DNA of 64,000 nt. It comes from Streptomyces sp. CB02056. Lineage in GTDB: Bacteria > Actinomycetota > Actinomycetes > Streptomycetales > Streptomycetaceae. The position numbers and the translations under genes were made by a program. The notes beneath the pieces are model-generated. The model saw nothing but the letters and a program-made list of their open reading frames with translations, did no database searches and was not told where the DNA came from. Shown here one piece after another: positions 1 to 8,024 of the stretch (positions within the stretch are counted from its first letter, which is position 1; every line of letters begins with the position of its first letter). Where the stretch lies: NCBI RefSeq assembly GCF_001905545.1, contig NZ_LIPD01000018.1, positions 1-64,000 on the forward strand, read 5' to 3'.

Positions 1-240
1 ACACCCGCGTTGAGCGGCACGGCAACCACCGGAATAGGGCGGCCCCGCGCACTGCGTCCTCGCTAGTGTTTGTTTCAAAAGGAATCTCCAACCCCAGGAA
101 ACCCTGAGGCCGGGGATGTCAACATATCTGGCGTTGACTTTTGGCACGCTGTTGAGTTCTCAAGGAACGGACGCTTCCTTCGGACCGCCTTCCAGCGGAC
201 CCTCCGGGCTTCGTTCTTTCGTGTTTCCAGCTTATCAGAT
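1..240 (-). promoter_or_regulatory. 16S rRNA operon leader (rrn reads leftward, out of window)
   Basis: Read on the minus strand this stretch matches what I remember of Streptomyces 16S rRNA leaders. It has a boxA-like antitermination block at 149-168 (GTTCCTTGAGAACTCAACAG), then GTGCCAAAAGTCAACGCC and AGATATGTTGACATCCCC, then TTCCTTTTGAAA and AGCGAGGACGC, and TATTCCGG near the edge. The 16S gene should therefore begin within about 100 bases left of position 1. A -10-like TGATAAGCT lies on the minus strand near 229-237. No convincing protein gene fits here. The identification rests on recalled leader sequences, not on an alignment. Confidence 0.72.
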
Positions 241-352
241 GTTTTCCGCTCCGTTTTCCGGAGTTTCATTCATCGGATTCACTTTCCGCTTTGCCGCCCC
301 GGTCTCCCGCGGCGACTCCGGAACTGTACGGGCACCGGCACGTCACATGCAA

Positions 353-386
353 ATCGCCCCTGCCCGGGCTCCCGGGCAGGGGCGAT
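353..386 (-). terminator. Hairpin terminator after DUF3710 gene
   Basis: A perfect 16-bp inverted repeat (353-368 and 371-386) with a 2-base loop lies 41 bases after the DUF3710 stop. It probably ends the thioesterase-dut-DUF3710 transcript before the rRNA promoters. Confidence 0.8.
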
Positions 387-426
387 CAGTGCCGATCAGG
401 GCCGGCCGGAGCCGGCCCGAGCCGGG

Positions 427-1236
427 TCAGCGAACCTCGGTGATCTCCGGGCCGCGCGCGAACGGGTCGAGCGCGGTACCGCCGAAGCGGTTCTCGCCCT
501 CACCGGCGGCGGCGGTCGCCCCGCCACCGTCGGCGACCATCTGGGCGTCCTCGGGAAGCTTCAGGACGATCGGGTCGCGGGGAGCCATCGGGGACTCGCC
601 GCGCACGACGACCGTCTGCCGGAAGACCTGCTCCAGGATCCCGGCCATCTCCGGCTGCACGGCGGCCTGGCCCGAGATCACGCCGCGCAGGAACCAGCGC
701 GGACCGTCGCAGCCGACGAACCGCACCAGCTGCACGCCCTGGGTGCCGTCCGGCAGCTGCACGGGGACCCGGGCGCGGAGGTGCCAGCCGAGCGGGCCCT
801 CCTCCTCCTCGATGAGGCCGCCCTGCGAGGTGATGCCGTTGGCGATCTCCTCCCGGACCTCCCCCCAGATGCCCTCCGACTTCGGGGCCGCGAAGGCCTG
901 GAGCTGGATGGCGCTGTTTCCGAGCACAAGGGTTGCCGCCACGATCGCGTCACCGGCGACCTCGACGCGCAGCTCCATGCCCTCGACGCCGGGGACCAGC
1001 AGACCCCCGAGGTCGACGCGCCCCTCCTCGGGGTTCTCCAGCTCGGAGTGGTCCCACGGACCGTCCGGCCGGGGGGCCGGCGGCAGGCCGACCCTGTCGG
1101 CCGGGTCCAGCTCGGTCACGTTCTCGCTCTCGGCGGAACCTTCGACGTCATCGGCCGTCTCGTCGGCGCTGATGGCGTCGTCGGCGAGCTGCTCGACAGC
1201 GTCCTCGCTCTTCTGGCGACGACGGAACACGGTCAC
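427..1236 (-). CDS. DUF3710 domain-containing protein
   Basis: A 269-residue soluble protein of the actinobacterial DUF3710 family; no biochemical role is known to me. It starts at GTG 1234-1236 with MTVFRRRQK. An acidic, Glu/Asp-rich stretch covers roughly residues 10-75, and a globular beta-rich core follows, with GPLGWHLRARVPVQLPDG and QLVRFVGCDGPRWFLRGV in the middle. The C-terminal 40 residues are Gly/Ala-rich and probably disordered. No signal peptide or membrane segment is visible. It is the last gene of a leftward group with the thioesterase and dut, 63 bases after dut, and is followed by a strong terminator. This gene commonly sits next to dut in actinobacteria, which supports the family call. 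Confidence 0.85.
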   Translation of the reverse strand: MTVFRRRQKSEDAVEQLADDAISADETADDVEGSAESENVTELDPADRVGLPPAPRPDGPWDHSELENPEEGRVDLGGLLVPGVEGMELRVEVAGDAIVAATLVLGNSAIQLQAFAAPKSEGIWGEVREEIANGITSQGGLIEEEEGPLGWHLRARVPVQLPDGTQGVQLVRFVGCDGPRWFLRGVISGQAAVQPEMAGILEQVFRQTVVVRGESPMAPRDPIVLKLPEDAQMVADGGGATAAAGEGENRFGGTALDPFARGPEITEVR

Positions 1237-1299
1237 TGCCCTTCCCGGTCCAAGACCGATGCGAATGCCTGCTCGGCTTCCTGCGAGGCCGCGGGCATG

Positions 1300-1767
1300 C
1301 TAGACCGCGGCATGGCCGCCGGTCGACCCGAACCCGCCCTCGGCGCGTGCCGACCCAGGCAGCTCCTCCACCTCGTGGAAACGGGCCTTCTCGACCTGCT
1401 GGATCACCAGCTGGGCGATTCGGTCCCCTCGGCGGAAGCTGACCCCCTCGCGCGGGTCCAGATTGACGACGATCACCTTGATCTCTCCACGGTACCCGGC
1501 ATCGACCGTCCCCGGGGCGTTCACGAGGGCAACACCGCAACGAGCTGCCAGGCCCGACCGGGGGTGGACGAAGGCCGCGTAGCCGTCCGGCAGGGCGATG
1601 GCGATGCCGGTGGGCAGCATGACCCGCTCGCCGGGGGCCAGCTCCGCGTCGACGGTGGTGCGCAGGTCGGCACCGGCGTCCCCGGGCTGCGCGTAGGCGG
1701 GCAGCGGCAGCTCGGGGTCGATGCGCTTGATCAGGACGTCCAGCTGCGGGCGGGGGGTGTCGCTCAA
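1300..1767 (-). CDS. dut: dUTP diphosphatase (dUTPase)
   Basis: Hydrolyses dUTP to dUMP and pyrophosphate, keeping uracil out of DNA and supplying dUMP for thymidylate synthesis. All five motifs of the trimeric dUTPase family are visible in the 155 residues: AGADLRT (1), HPRSGLA (2), [13 protein letters not shown] (3, with the catalytic Asp and Tyr), [10 protein letters not shown] (4) and GGFGSTGGH (5, the Gly-rich C-terminal arm). The length is normal for the family. Translation starts at TTG 1765-1767, preceded by GAGGTGA; the start shares the four bases TTGA with the stop of the upstream thioesterase, so the two are probably translationally coupled. Confidence 0.96.
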   Translation of the reverse strand: MSDTPRPQLDVLIKRIDPELPLPAYAQPGDAGADLRTTVDAELAPGERVMLPTGIAIALPDGYAAFVHPRSGLAARCGVALVNAPGTVDAGYRGEIKVIVVNLDPREGVSFRRGDRIAQLVIQQVEKARFHEVEELPGSARAEGGFGSTGGHAAV

Positions 1768-2393
1768 GGGTTCACCTCAAAGGCTCGTGCGCGCTTCATC
1801 AGATCCGGGTCGTCGAGGACCTTCTCGATGTCCTCGGGACGACCGTGCGTGGTGAAGTGTTCCAGCTTTACCTGGATGAAGAGGGCCTGGGACCGGACGG
1901 CGACCGGCCCGTCCGGTCCGCCGATCCGCGCCTCCGCGGCGCTGTAGATCTTGCGGCCGTGCACGCCGGTGATCCAGGCGCGCAGGTGCAGCACCGAGTC
2001 GACGGGCACCGGGCTGAGGAAGTCGGTCTCCAGCCGGCCGGTCACGGCGGGGGCGTGCAGCAGCCAGTTGAGCGTGCCGAGGGTCTCGTCCATGGCGGTG
2101 GTCAGCAGGCCGCCGTGGGCCAGGCCGGGGCCGCCCTGGTGGGCGTCGCGGACGGCGAACTCGGCGGTGACGTCGAGTCCCTCGCCGGCGACCGCGTCGA
2201 TCCGCAGGCCGCCGGGGTGCTGCGGGCCGCAGCCGAAGCAGTGCTCGTAGTGGGAGCCGAGCCGGGTGCCGGGGGCGGGCGCCTGGGGGTGGCGCTCCGG
2301 CAGGACGGCGTCCGGCGGCGGGGTGGTCGGGGACGGCGGTATGGCGGGCGCCGGCCGGTCGGTGGGGGTGCTGGGGGCTGTCGTACCGGTCAC
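1764..2393 (-). CDS. PaaI-type hotdog thioesterase
   Basis: A 209-residue single-hotdog protein of the PaaI family, which hydrolyses acyl-CoA thioesters; the substrate cannot be read from sequence. The first 45 residues are Pro/Thr-rich and probably disordered. The core begins near [15 protein letters not shown], and the family motif [18 protein letters not shown] carries the expected acidic residue after HGG. The gene starts at GTG 2391-2393 without a clear ribosome binding site. It is the first gene of the leftward group thioesterase-dut-DUF3710, and its stop overlaps the dut start by four bases. It is divergent from the DUF3093 gene across 83 bases. Confidence 0.85.
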   Translation of the reverse strand: MTGTTAPSTPTDRPAPAIPPSPTTPPPDAVLPERHPQAPAPGTRLGSHYEHCFGCGPQHPGGLRIDAVAGEGLDVTAEFAVRDAHQGGPGLAHGGLLTTAMDETLGTLNWLLHAPAVTGRLETDFLSPVPVDSVLHLRAWITGVHGRKIYSAAEARIGGPDGPVAVRSQALFIQVKLEHFTTHGRPEDIEKVLDDPDLMKRARAFEVNP

Positions 2394-2476
2394 GGGGCCC
2401 CAGCCTACCCAGGGGTAGCGGGCCTCCGGTGGGGGTGGCGTCCCGGGCCGGACGTCAGGGCGACCACAATGGAGGC

Positions 2477-2926
2477 ATGTACGACGAACGCCTCACGGTG
2501 CCGCGCTCCTGGTGGCTGCTCCCGATCGCGCTGGGTCTCACGTTCGCGCTGATCCTGATCCGGGTCAGCGGTCCGGCCGCGCTGATCGGACTGGTGGTCG
2601 GCATCGCCGCCGGCGCGGTCGCGATCAGCAGCTACGGCTCGGCCCGCATCCGCGTGGTCCAGGGCTCCCTGGTGGCCGGCCCGGCCCGGATCCCGGTGGA
2701 CGCGCTCGGCGACGCGCAGGCGCTGAGCCCCGCCGAGGCGGCGGCCTGGCGCGGCCGGAAGGCCGATCCGCGCGCCTTCATGCTGCTGCGCAGCTACGTC
2801 CCGACGGCGCTGCGGGTCGAGGTGACCGATCCGACCGACCCGACGCCGTACCTCTACCTGTCGACCCGCTCGCCGATGAAGCTGGCGGAGGCGCTGGAGG
2901 ACGCCCGGCGCGGCGCCCGCACCTGA
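2477..2926 (+). CDS. DUF3093 membrane protein
   Basis: A 149-residue protein of the actinobacterial DUF3093 family, function unknown. After a short N-terminus (MYDERLTVPRSWW) two close hydrophobic segments cover about residues 11-48, rich in Leu, Ile, Ala and Gly. A cytoplasmic-looking domain follows, with RIRVVQGSLVAGPARIPVD and a conserved-looking C-terminus YLYLSTRSPMKLAEALEDA. This resembles small PH-like membrane-anchored domains. ATG 2477 is chosen because GGAGG lies directly upstream, although only one base separates it from the start, which is unusually tight. A hairpin at 3000-3029 follows the gene. Confidence 0.82.
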   Translation: MYDERLTVPRSWWLLPIALGLTFALILIRVSGPAALIGLVVGIAAGAVAISSYGSARIRVVQGSLVAGPARIPVDALGDAQALSPAEAAAWRGRKADPRAFMLLRSYVPTALRVEVTDPTDPTPYLYLSTRSPMKLAEALEDARRGART

Positions 2927-2999
2927 GGCGGACCGGGCCGGGCCGCGAGGCGGTCGGGCCCGGACACGAGCCGGACGGAAGAGGCCGGACAAACGGAGA

Positions 3000-3029
3000 G
3001 GGACGGTTCCGCTGCTGCGGGACCGTCCC
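3000..3029 (+). terminator. Hairpin after DUF3093 gene
   Basis: A 13-bp inverted repeat with one mismatch (3000-3012 and 3017-3029, 4-base loop) lies 73 bases past the DUF3093 stop. No long T tract follows, as is usual in this GC-rich group. Confidence 0.6.
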
Positions 3030-3195
3030 TACGACTTTGTCCTGACCGGTCGACCGGCCGACTCCGTCCTCCCGGGCCCGTCCAGACGGACGGTGCCCGG
3101 ACCTGCCGTCCGGCCCCGCTGCCCGGGGCCGGAAGGAGCGGTGTACCGGTCCCGCGGGCGCAGCCGCGGGCACCGGGTCCTGTCCGCCGCGGTGC

Positions 3196-3495
3196 TCAGG
3201 CGCCGCAGTCCCGGCAGATCGGGTTGCCGTTCTTCTCGCTGTAGAGCTGGCTGCGGTGGTGCACGAGGAAGCAGCTCATGCAGGTGAACTCGTCCGCCTG
3301 CTTCGGCAGGACACGGACGGCGAGCTCCTCGTTCGAGAGGTCGGCACCGGGGAGCTCCATGCCCTCGGCGGCGTCGAACTCGTCGACGTCGACAGAGCTG
3401 CCGCCCTTGTCGTTCCGCCGAGCCTTGAGCTCCTCGATGCTGTCTTCGTTGAGCTCGTCGTCGGTCTTGCGTGGGGTGTCGTAGTCGGTTGCCAT
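3196..3495 (-). CDS. DUF4193 zinc-ribbon-like protein
   Basis: A 99-residue acidic protein of the actinobacterial DUF4193 family, function unknown. The N-terminal two thirds are rich in Asp/Glu and Lys/Arg and look extended (MATDYDTPRKTDDELNED). The C-terminus has two Cys pairs, TCMSCF and ICRDCGA, about 20 residues apart with HH between them, which is a typical four-Cys zinc ribbon. ATG 3493-3495 is preceded by GGAGGGGGAGAG, a strong ribosome binding site. The gene stands alone, with 472 bases of non-coding DNA upstream that should hold its promoter. Small zinc ribbons like this often bind RNA polymerase or RNA, but that is inference. Confidence 0.85.
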   Translation of the reverse strand: MATDYDTPRKTDDELNEDSIEELKARRNDKGGSSVDVDEFDAAEGMELPGADLSNEELAVRVLPKQADEFTCMSCFLVHHRSQLYSEKNGNPICRDCGA

Positions 3496-3967
3496 TTTTC
3501 GCTCTCCCCCTCCGGGTTGTGCGGTGTGTGCGGTATCTCCAGCGCACGTAACGCATGGGAGGTCGGTCTTGTGCCCGACCCGAGGCGGAGATTTTGCCTT
3601 ACTTCAAGCCCTGTTACTCAATCGACACTCAGCCCGGGCTCCATCGGGGTGATCCCCAGGGCTGTGGAAGGCCTCACGCTGGGCCATCACCAGCCTTCCG
3701 GGGACCCGGTAAACCGACCACGCACAGTGAGCACAATCGGTGTGGATGTCTGGGGAATCCCTTGTCCATCAGGGATGCCGACCGATTCCGCGGACCGACC
3801 GGTGACCGGAATCCGGTCACGGACGGCGATCGACACCCCTGATCAGGTGATCACTCTCCGGGGTTGCCCGGAATCGTGGAGCGACACGGTGTGAGCTTGG
3901 TCACGTTCAGAATCATCCAGGGCAAACCGCGGGAAATCCACCCACTCCGACCGCTCGGTCCAGCATC
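3496..3967. other. Intergenic region upstream of DUF4193
   Basis: No gene is supported here. It must hold the DUF4193 promoter, reading left. Visible structure: a perfect inverted repeat GTGACCGG-AAT-CCGGTCAC at 3802-3820, and TGATCA twice, two bases apart, at 3840-3853. Base composition is slightly less GC-rich than in the genes. I could not identify a convincing -10/-35 pair. Confidence 0.5.
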
Positions 3968-4951
3968 TCAGCCGGCGTTCTTCCGGGCCTCCCGGCGTGC
4001 CAGCAGGGCCGCCTGGCGCTCCTCGAACTTCCGGGCCTGGCCGTCCAGCCCGTCGAGGAAGACGCCCAGCTCGTTCTGCGCCAGCAGGCCCTCCGGGCCG
4101 AGCCCGCCGATCTCCATCACCTTGAGGTGGCGCAGCACCGGCTGGAGCACGTCGTCGTGGTGGATGCGCAGGTTGTACACCCCGCCGAGGGCGATCTGCG
4201 CGGCGGCGCGCTCGAAGCCGGGGATGCCGTGGCCGGGCATCCGGAAGTCGGTGACCACGTCGGCGACGGCCCGCATGGCCTGGTCCGGGGCGATCTCCAG
4301 GGCGGCCTTCAGCAGGTTCCGGTAGAAGACCATGTGCAGGTTCTCGTCGTTGGCGATCTTCGCCAGCAGCTGCTCGCACAGCGGGTCGCCGGCGTACCTG
4401 CCGGTGTTGCGGTGCGCGATGCGGGTGGCGAGCTCCTGGAAGGCCACGTACGCGACGGAGTGCAGCATGCTGTGCGCGTTGTCGGACTCGAAGCCCTCCG
4501 ACATGTGGCTCATCCGGGCCCGCTCCAGCTCCACCGGGTCGACCGCGCGGGTGGCGAGCAGGTAGTCGCGAATGGCTATTCCGTGCCGGCCCTCCTCGGC
4601 CGTCCAGCGGTGCACCCAGGTGCCCCAGGCGCCCTCGCGGCCGAACATGGTCGCGATCTCGTGGTGGTAGCTGGGCAGGTTGTCCTCGGTCAGCAGGTTG
4701 ACCACCAGCGACACCCGGCCGACCGGGGTCACCTTGGAGTGCTCCAGCGACCAGGCCTCGCCGCCCAGCACGCCGTCGAAGTCGCGGCCCTGGCTCCACG
4801 GGACGAACTCGTGCGGCATCCACTCCTTCGCCACGCCCAGGTGGCGGTTGAGCTCCTTCTCGACGACCTCTTCGAGGGCGAGGATCAGCCGCGCGTCGGT
4901 CCAGCCGCTCGCGACGAGCGGGGAGCTGCTCTGCACAGGGGCGATGGTCAC
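3968..4951 (-). CDS. Acyl-ACP desaturase (diiron)
   Basis: A 327-residue member of the soluble stearoyl-ACP desaturase family, which puts a double bond into an acyl chain carried on acyl carrier protein, using a diiron centre, oxygen and ferredoxin. Both iron-ligand motifs are visible: AEEGRHG in the first half and NDENLHMVFY in the second, about 100 residues apart. The start is taken at GTG 4949-4951 because the minus strand reads CAGGAGCACCACC just before it; the frame stays open further upstream but reads through the operator region. It is monocistronic, with a tandem palindromic operator at 5042-5072 upstream. Homologues in mycobacteria (DesA1/DesA2) are related to this group; which fatty acid is used here is unknown. 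Confidence 0.92.
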   Translation of the reverse strand: MTIAPVQSSSPLVASGWTDARLILALEEVVEKELNRHLGVAKEWMPHEFVPWSQGRDFDGVLGGEAWSLEHSKVTPVGRVSLVVNLLTEDNLPSYHHEIATMFGREGAWGTWVHRWTAEEGRHGIAIRDYLLATRAVDPVELERARMSHMSEGFESDNAHSMLHSVAYVAFQELATRIAHRNTGRYAGDPLCEQLLAKIANDENLHMVFYRNLLKAALEIAPDQAMRAVADVVTDFRMPGHGIPGFERAAAQIALGGVYNLRIHHDDVLQPVLRHLKVMEIGGLGPEGLLAQNELGVFLDGLDGQARKFEERQAALLARREARKNAG

Positions 4952-5041
4952 GGTGGTGCTCCTGAGGGGACGGCACGCGCTGGGACGGGCGCGCTGGACG
5001 GGGACACGTCGTGGACCCGTCGGCGGGGCGCCGACGGACTC

Positions 5042-5072
5042 ACCTACGGTTGCGTAGGTTACGACACCGTAA
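5042..5072 (-). promoter_or_regulatory. Tandem palindromic operator of the desaturase
   Basis: Two adjacent inverted repeats share the design TACG-N4-CGTA: ACCTACG-GTTG-CGTAGGT at 5042-5059 and TTACG-ACAC-CGTAA at 5059-5072. Their centres are 15 bases apart and they lie 91-121 bases upstream of the desaturase start. The arrangement fits two dimers of a TetR-type lipid regulator; the regulator itself is not in the window. Confidence 0.65.
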
Positions 5073-5094
5073 GTTGCTCGGGCCGGAAAAGACA

Positions 5095-5146
5095 AGCCGC
5101 CCCCGCCAGGCCTTATGTCGTCTTGACGGGCCTGGCGGGGGCGGCT
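5095..5146 (-). terminator. Terminator after cutS
   Basis: A perfect 18-bp inverted repeat (5095-5112 and 5129-5146, 16-base loop) lies 34 bases past the cutS stop. It isolates the desaturase promoter from cutRS transcription. Confidence 0.85.
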
Positions 5147-5180
5147 GGAAACGGTCGCCCGTGGAAGGGGCGTTCGACCC

Positions 5181-6479
5181 TTACGGCGAGGGGATGCGGA
5201 CCCTCATGGTGAGGCCGCCGCCGGCGCGCGGCGTGGCCTCGATGGTGCCGCCGTGGGCGCGCACCACCGAGCGGACGATGGACAGGCCGAGCCCGACCCC
5301 CTTGTCGCTGCGGGTGCGGTCGGCGCCCTTGACCCGGCGGAACGGCTCGAAGATGTGCTCCAGCTCGTACCCGGGCACCACCGGGCCGGTGTTGGAGACC
5401 ACCAGCTCGCCGCCGCCGGGCACCGCGGTGGTGGCCAGCTCGACCCAGCCGCCCGGGGTGTTGTACCGGACGGCGTTCTGCAGCAGGTTGAGCGCGAGCC
5501 GCTCCAGCAGCACGCCGTTGCCGGCGGCCATCGCCGGATCGAGCTTCGAACGCAGCTCGACCTCGCGCTTGTCGGCCTCGCCCCGGGTCTGCTCCAGCGC
5601 CCGGGTGGCCACCTCGGACAGCTCCACCGGGCGCCGGTCGGTCAGCTCGTTCTCGCTGCGGGCGAGCAGCAGCAGGCCCTCGACGAGCTGCTCGCTGCGC
5701 TCGTTGGTGGCCAGCAGGGTCCTCCCCAGCTGCTGGAGGTCGGAGGAGGTCGCCGGGTCGGAGAGCTGGACCTCCAGCAGGGTGCGGTTGATCGCCAGCG
5801 GGGTGCGCAGCTCGTGCGAGGCGTTGGCGACGAAGCGGCGCTGGGAGTCGAAGGAGCGGTCCAGCCGGTCCAGCATGCCGTCGAAGGTGTCGGCGAGCTC
5901 CTTGAGCTCGTCGTCCGGGCCGTCCAGCTCGATCCGGCGGTGCAGGTCGGAGGAGGCCACGTCGCGGGCGGTGCGGGTGATCCGGCCGAGCGGGCGCAGG
6001 ACCCGGCCGGCCATCGCGTAGCCCGCCGCGAAGGCGATCACGGCGAGGCAGAGCAGCATGGTCAGCGACTTGCGCAGCAGGGTGTTGAGCGCGGAGTCGG
6101 AGCGCGCCAGGAAGTCGGCGGCCTGCAACTGGTTGTAGCTCGTGCTGTTCATCGTGGAGTGGACGCCGTCCGGGCCGGTGACCTGGATGCTGCCGTCGAA
6201 GACCAGGTTGCGCGGTGCCAGGTACGAGACGGCGTCCTGGAAGAACACGTACATCAGCAGCAGCAGCACCACGCCGGCCATCAGGAACATCCCGCCGTAG
6301 AGCAGGGTGAGGCGCATCCGGATGGTGGGGCGGAAGGGGAACCAGGCGAGCATGCCGTCGCCGGGGACGTAGGGCCCGGGGCGGTGGACGCGCGGCGGGG
6401 TCAGGGGCTTCGGCGGGACGGCACGCGGGCCGCCGGCGGGCGCGCCGGAGGCCCCGCCGGCCGGGGGCGGGGTGGTCAT
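5181..6479 (-). CDS. cutS: Sensor histidine kinase CutS
   Basis: A 432-residue membrane sensor kinase paired with CutR. A Pro-rich cytoplasmic N-terminus (1-50) precedes membrane helix 1 (about 58-80), an extracytoplasmic loop of only about 57 residues (81-137), helix 2 (138-158), a HAMP linker, the HisKA box FVANASHELRTPLA with His222, and an HATPase domain with LLQNAVRYN, GVGLGLSIV and a C-terminal RVRIPS. In Streptomyces, CutRS was first linked to actinorhodin repression and later to the secretion/cell-envelope stress response. The loop has no Cys; the only Cys nearby (144) is inside helix 2. It starts at ATG 6477-6479 behind GAGAGG and lies 73 bases after cutR. Confidence 0.9.
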   Translation of the reverse strand: MTTPPPAGGASGAPAGGPRAVPPKPLTPPRVHRPGPYVPGDGMLAWFPFRPTIRMRLTLLYGGMFLMAGVVLLLLMYVFFQDAVSYLAPRNLVFDGSIQVTGPDGVHSTMNSTSYNQLQAADFLARSDSALNTLLRKSLTMLLCLAVIAFAAGYAMAGRVLRPLGRITRTARDVASSDLHRRIELDGPDDELKELADTFDGMLDRLDRSFDSQRRFVANASHELRTPLAINRTLLEVQLSDPATSSDLQQLGRTLLATNERSEQLVEGLLLLARSENELTDRRPVELSEVATRALEQTRGEADKREVELRSKLDPAMAAGNGVLLERLALNLLQNAVRYNTPGGWVELATTAVPGGGELVVSNTGPVVPGYELEHIFEPFRRVKGADRTRSDKGVGLGLSIVRSVVRAHGGTIEATPRAGGGLTMRVRIPSP

Positions 6480-6552
6480 GATGGTCCTCTCGGGGCGTCC
6501 GCCGGGGCGGGCGCTTACGGCGGGGAGTCTCGGGGTGGGCGGACTCCGGTCG

Positions 6553-7206
6553 TCAGATCCGGTAGCCGGAGCCCGGCACGGTGACGATCACCGGCGGGTC
6601 CCCGAGCTTGCGGCGCAGCGTCATCACGGTGACGCGCACGACGTTGGTGAACGGGTCGGTGTGCTCGTCCCAGGCCTTCTCCAGGAGCTGCTCGGCGGAG
6701 ACGACGGCACCGCCGGCCCGCATCAGCACCTCCAGGACGGCGAACTCCTTGGGGGCGAGCTGGACGGTGCGCCCGTCGCGGATCACCTCGCGCCGGCCGG
6801 GGTCGACCGAGATGCCGGCCCGTTCCAGCACCGGGGGCAGCGGGATGGTCGCGCGGCGGCCCAGCGCCCTTACCCGGGCGACGAGTTCGCTGAAGGCGAA
6901 CGGCTTCGGAAGGTAGTCGTCCGCGCCGATCTCCAGGCCCTCGACCCGGTCGCTGATGTCGCCGGAGGCGGTCAGCATGATCACCCGGGTGGCCAGGCCC
7001 TGCTCGACCACCTTGCGGCAGACGTCGTCCCCGTGGACCAGCGGAAGATCGCGGTCCAGGACGACGACGTCGTAGTCGTTGACCGCGATGCGCTGGAGCG
7101 CGGCCTCCCCGTCGTACACAACGTCGACGGCCATCGCCTCGCGGCGCAGACCGGTCGCGACGGCCTCTGCAAGCAGCTGCTCGTCCTCGACGACGAGAAC
7201 CCGCAC
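6553..7206 (-). CDS. cutR: OmpR-family response regulator CutR
   Basis: A 217-residue response regulator. The receiver has the acidic pair E7-D8, phospho-acceptor Asp51 in VVVLDRDLP, the Thr of MLTAS and the Lys of LPKPF. The C-terminal winged helix (about 125-217) ends VRVTVMTLRRKLG and VIVTVPGSGYRI. The sequence is very close to what I recall for S. lividans/S. coelicolor CutR, for instance REAMAVDVVYDG and LEKAWDEHTDPFTNVVRV. The start is GTG 7204-7206, with GGAGAAGGGA just upstream; the frame is open far beyond, but that part is antisense to the ferrochelatase and phosphatase genes. It is the first gene of cutRS. Confidence 0.94.
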   Translation of the reverse strand: MRVLVVEDEQLLAEAVATGLRREAMAVDVVYDGEAALQRIAVNDYDVVVLDRDLPLVHGDDVCRKVVEQGLATRVIMLTASGDISDRVEGLEIGADDYLPKPFAFSELVARVRALGRRATIPLPPVLERAGISVDPGRREVIRDGRTVQLAPKEFAVLEVLMRAGGAVVSAEQLLEKAWDEHTDPFTNVVRVTVMTLRRKLGDPPVIVTVPGSGYRI

Positions 7207-7650
7207 GGTCGTTGTCCCTTCTCCAGGCCGGCCCCGGAAGCGGACGCACGGCTCCGACGGTGCCTCCATCCTGCCTGGTCGAGCGGTAAAGCAGCGATAA
7301 GCTGCCCCTCGGGCACGGAACCCGGGTCCGCGGCGGTCACTGTTCGCATCCGCACCACTCCGCTTGGACTGTGACACGGGCAACTTTCTCGCGCCGAAAG
7401 GTTTCCCCGCCCTGGGGGCGGGGAGGACAGCTGCACACCCGCGATCTGGCTGACGGCCGATCGCACCCACCCGCCGTGCGTTCATCCGCGCCGGCCCTGG
7501 GGCTGGGACATCACCGGGAGCGGCCGAAGGGCCGTCTCCGCACCCGTCCGGACTGCCACCACCTTCCGGCCTGGGTGCTTTCACCGGCTGGACCTTCCCC
7601 GGGGCGGAGAGCGCACGACCGTGCACGTCCGACACAGTAAGGGGGCCCGT
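7207..7650. other. Divergent intergenic region cutR / small protein
   Basis: These 444 bases should hold the cutR promoter (reading left) and the promoter of the 61-residue protein (reading right). A 9-bp perfect hairpin with a 3-base loop sits at 7404-7424 (TCCCCGCCC/GGGCGGGGA). I see no other supported gene and no promoter I would trust. Confidence 0.5.
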
Positions 7651-7836
7651 ATGGACGCCTTCAAGGCCGGAATCCTGCAGCGCATAGCCAACGCCGAGCA
7701 GGACCTGCACCGCGCGATCGAGGCCGGGGACGAGTTCCTCGCCGAGGTGGAGCAGTCCGAGCTGGACGACCTCCGCCGACTCGCCGCCGAGCACGGCGTG
7801 GACACGGTGCTGGAGCGCCACCGCACCGCTGCCTGA
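7651..7836 (+). CDS. Small conserved-looking helical protein
   Basis: A 61-residue acidic protein, probably all helical (MDAFKAGILQRIANAEQDLH at the N-terminus, RHRTAA at the end). It has no Cys, no membrane segment and no known motif. The regular spacing of Leu/Ile/Ala with charged residues suggests a helical hairpin. ATG 7651 follows AAGGGGG. Small proteins like this are common hypothetical proteins in Streptomyces next to the inositol-phosphatase/hemH region, but I do not recognise a function. It is convergent with the inositol monophosphatase gene. Confidence 0.7.
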   Translation: MDAFKAGILQRIANAEQDLHRAIEAGDEFLAEVEQSELDDLRRLAAEHGVDTVLERHRTAA

Positions 7837-8024
7837 CCCGTCCGGCACACCGACCCGTCGCCGGACCTCCGGCACCAGCGGCCCTACGGGGGCCGTGCGA
7901 AACCCAGGCCCTGGCATCCCCCGTATGTCAGGGCTCTTCGCATGCCCGGGGGCCTTCGCCCCGGGCCCGTCGCACGTCCGGGCCGTCCCGCCGCCGGGTT
8001 CCGGCGGCGGGACGGCGGAACCGG

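Noticed and set aside
75-269. Lys/Arg-rich 64-codon ORF on the minus strand
   Set aside because: It lies wholly in the rRNA leader region and has no ribosome binding site or family resemblance.
1303-1318. Second DasR site near the DUF3710/dut junction (GCTAGACCGC)
   Set aside because: Only about half of the 16 operator positions match and the location is inside an operon.
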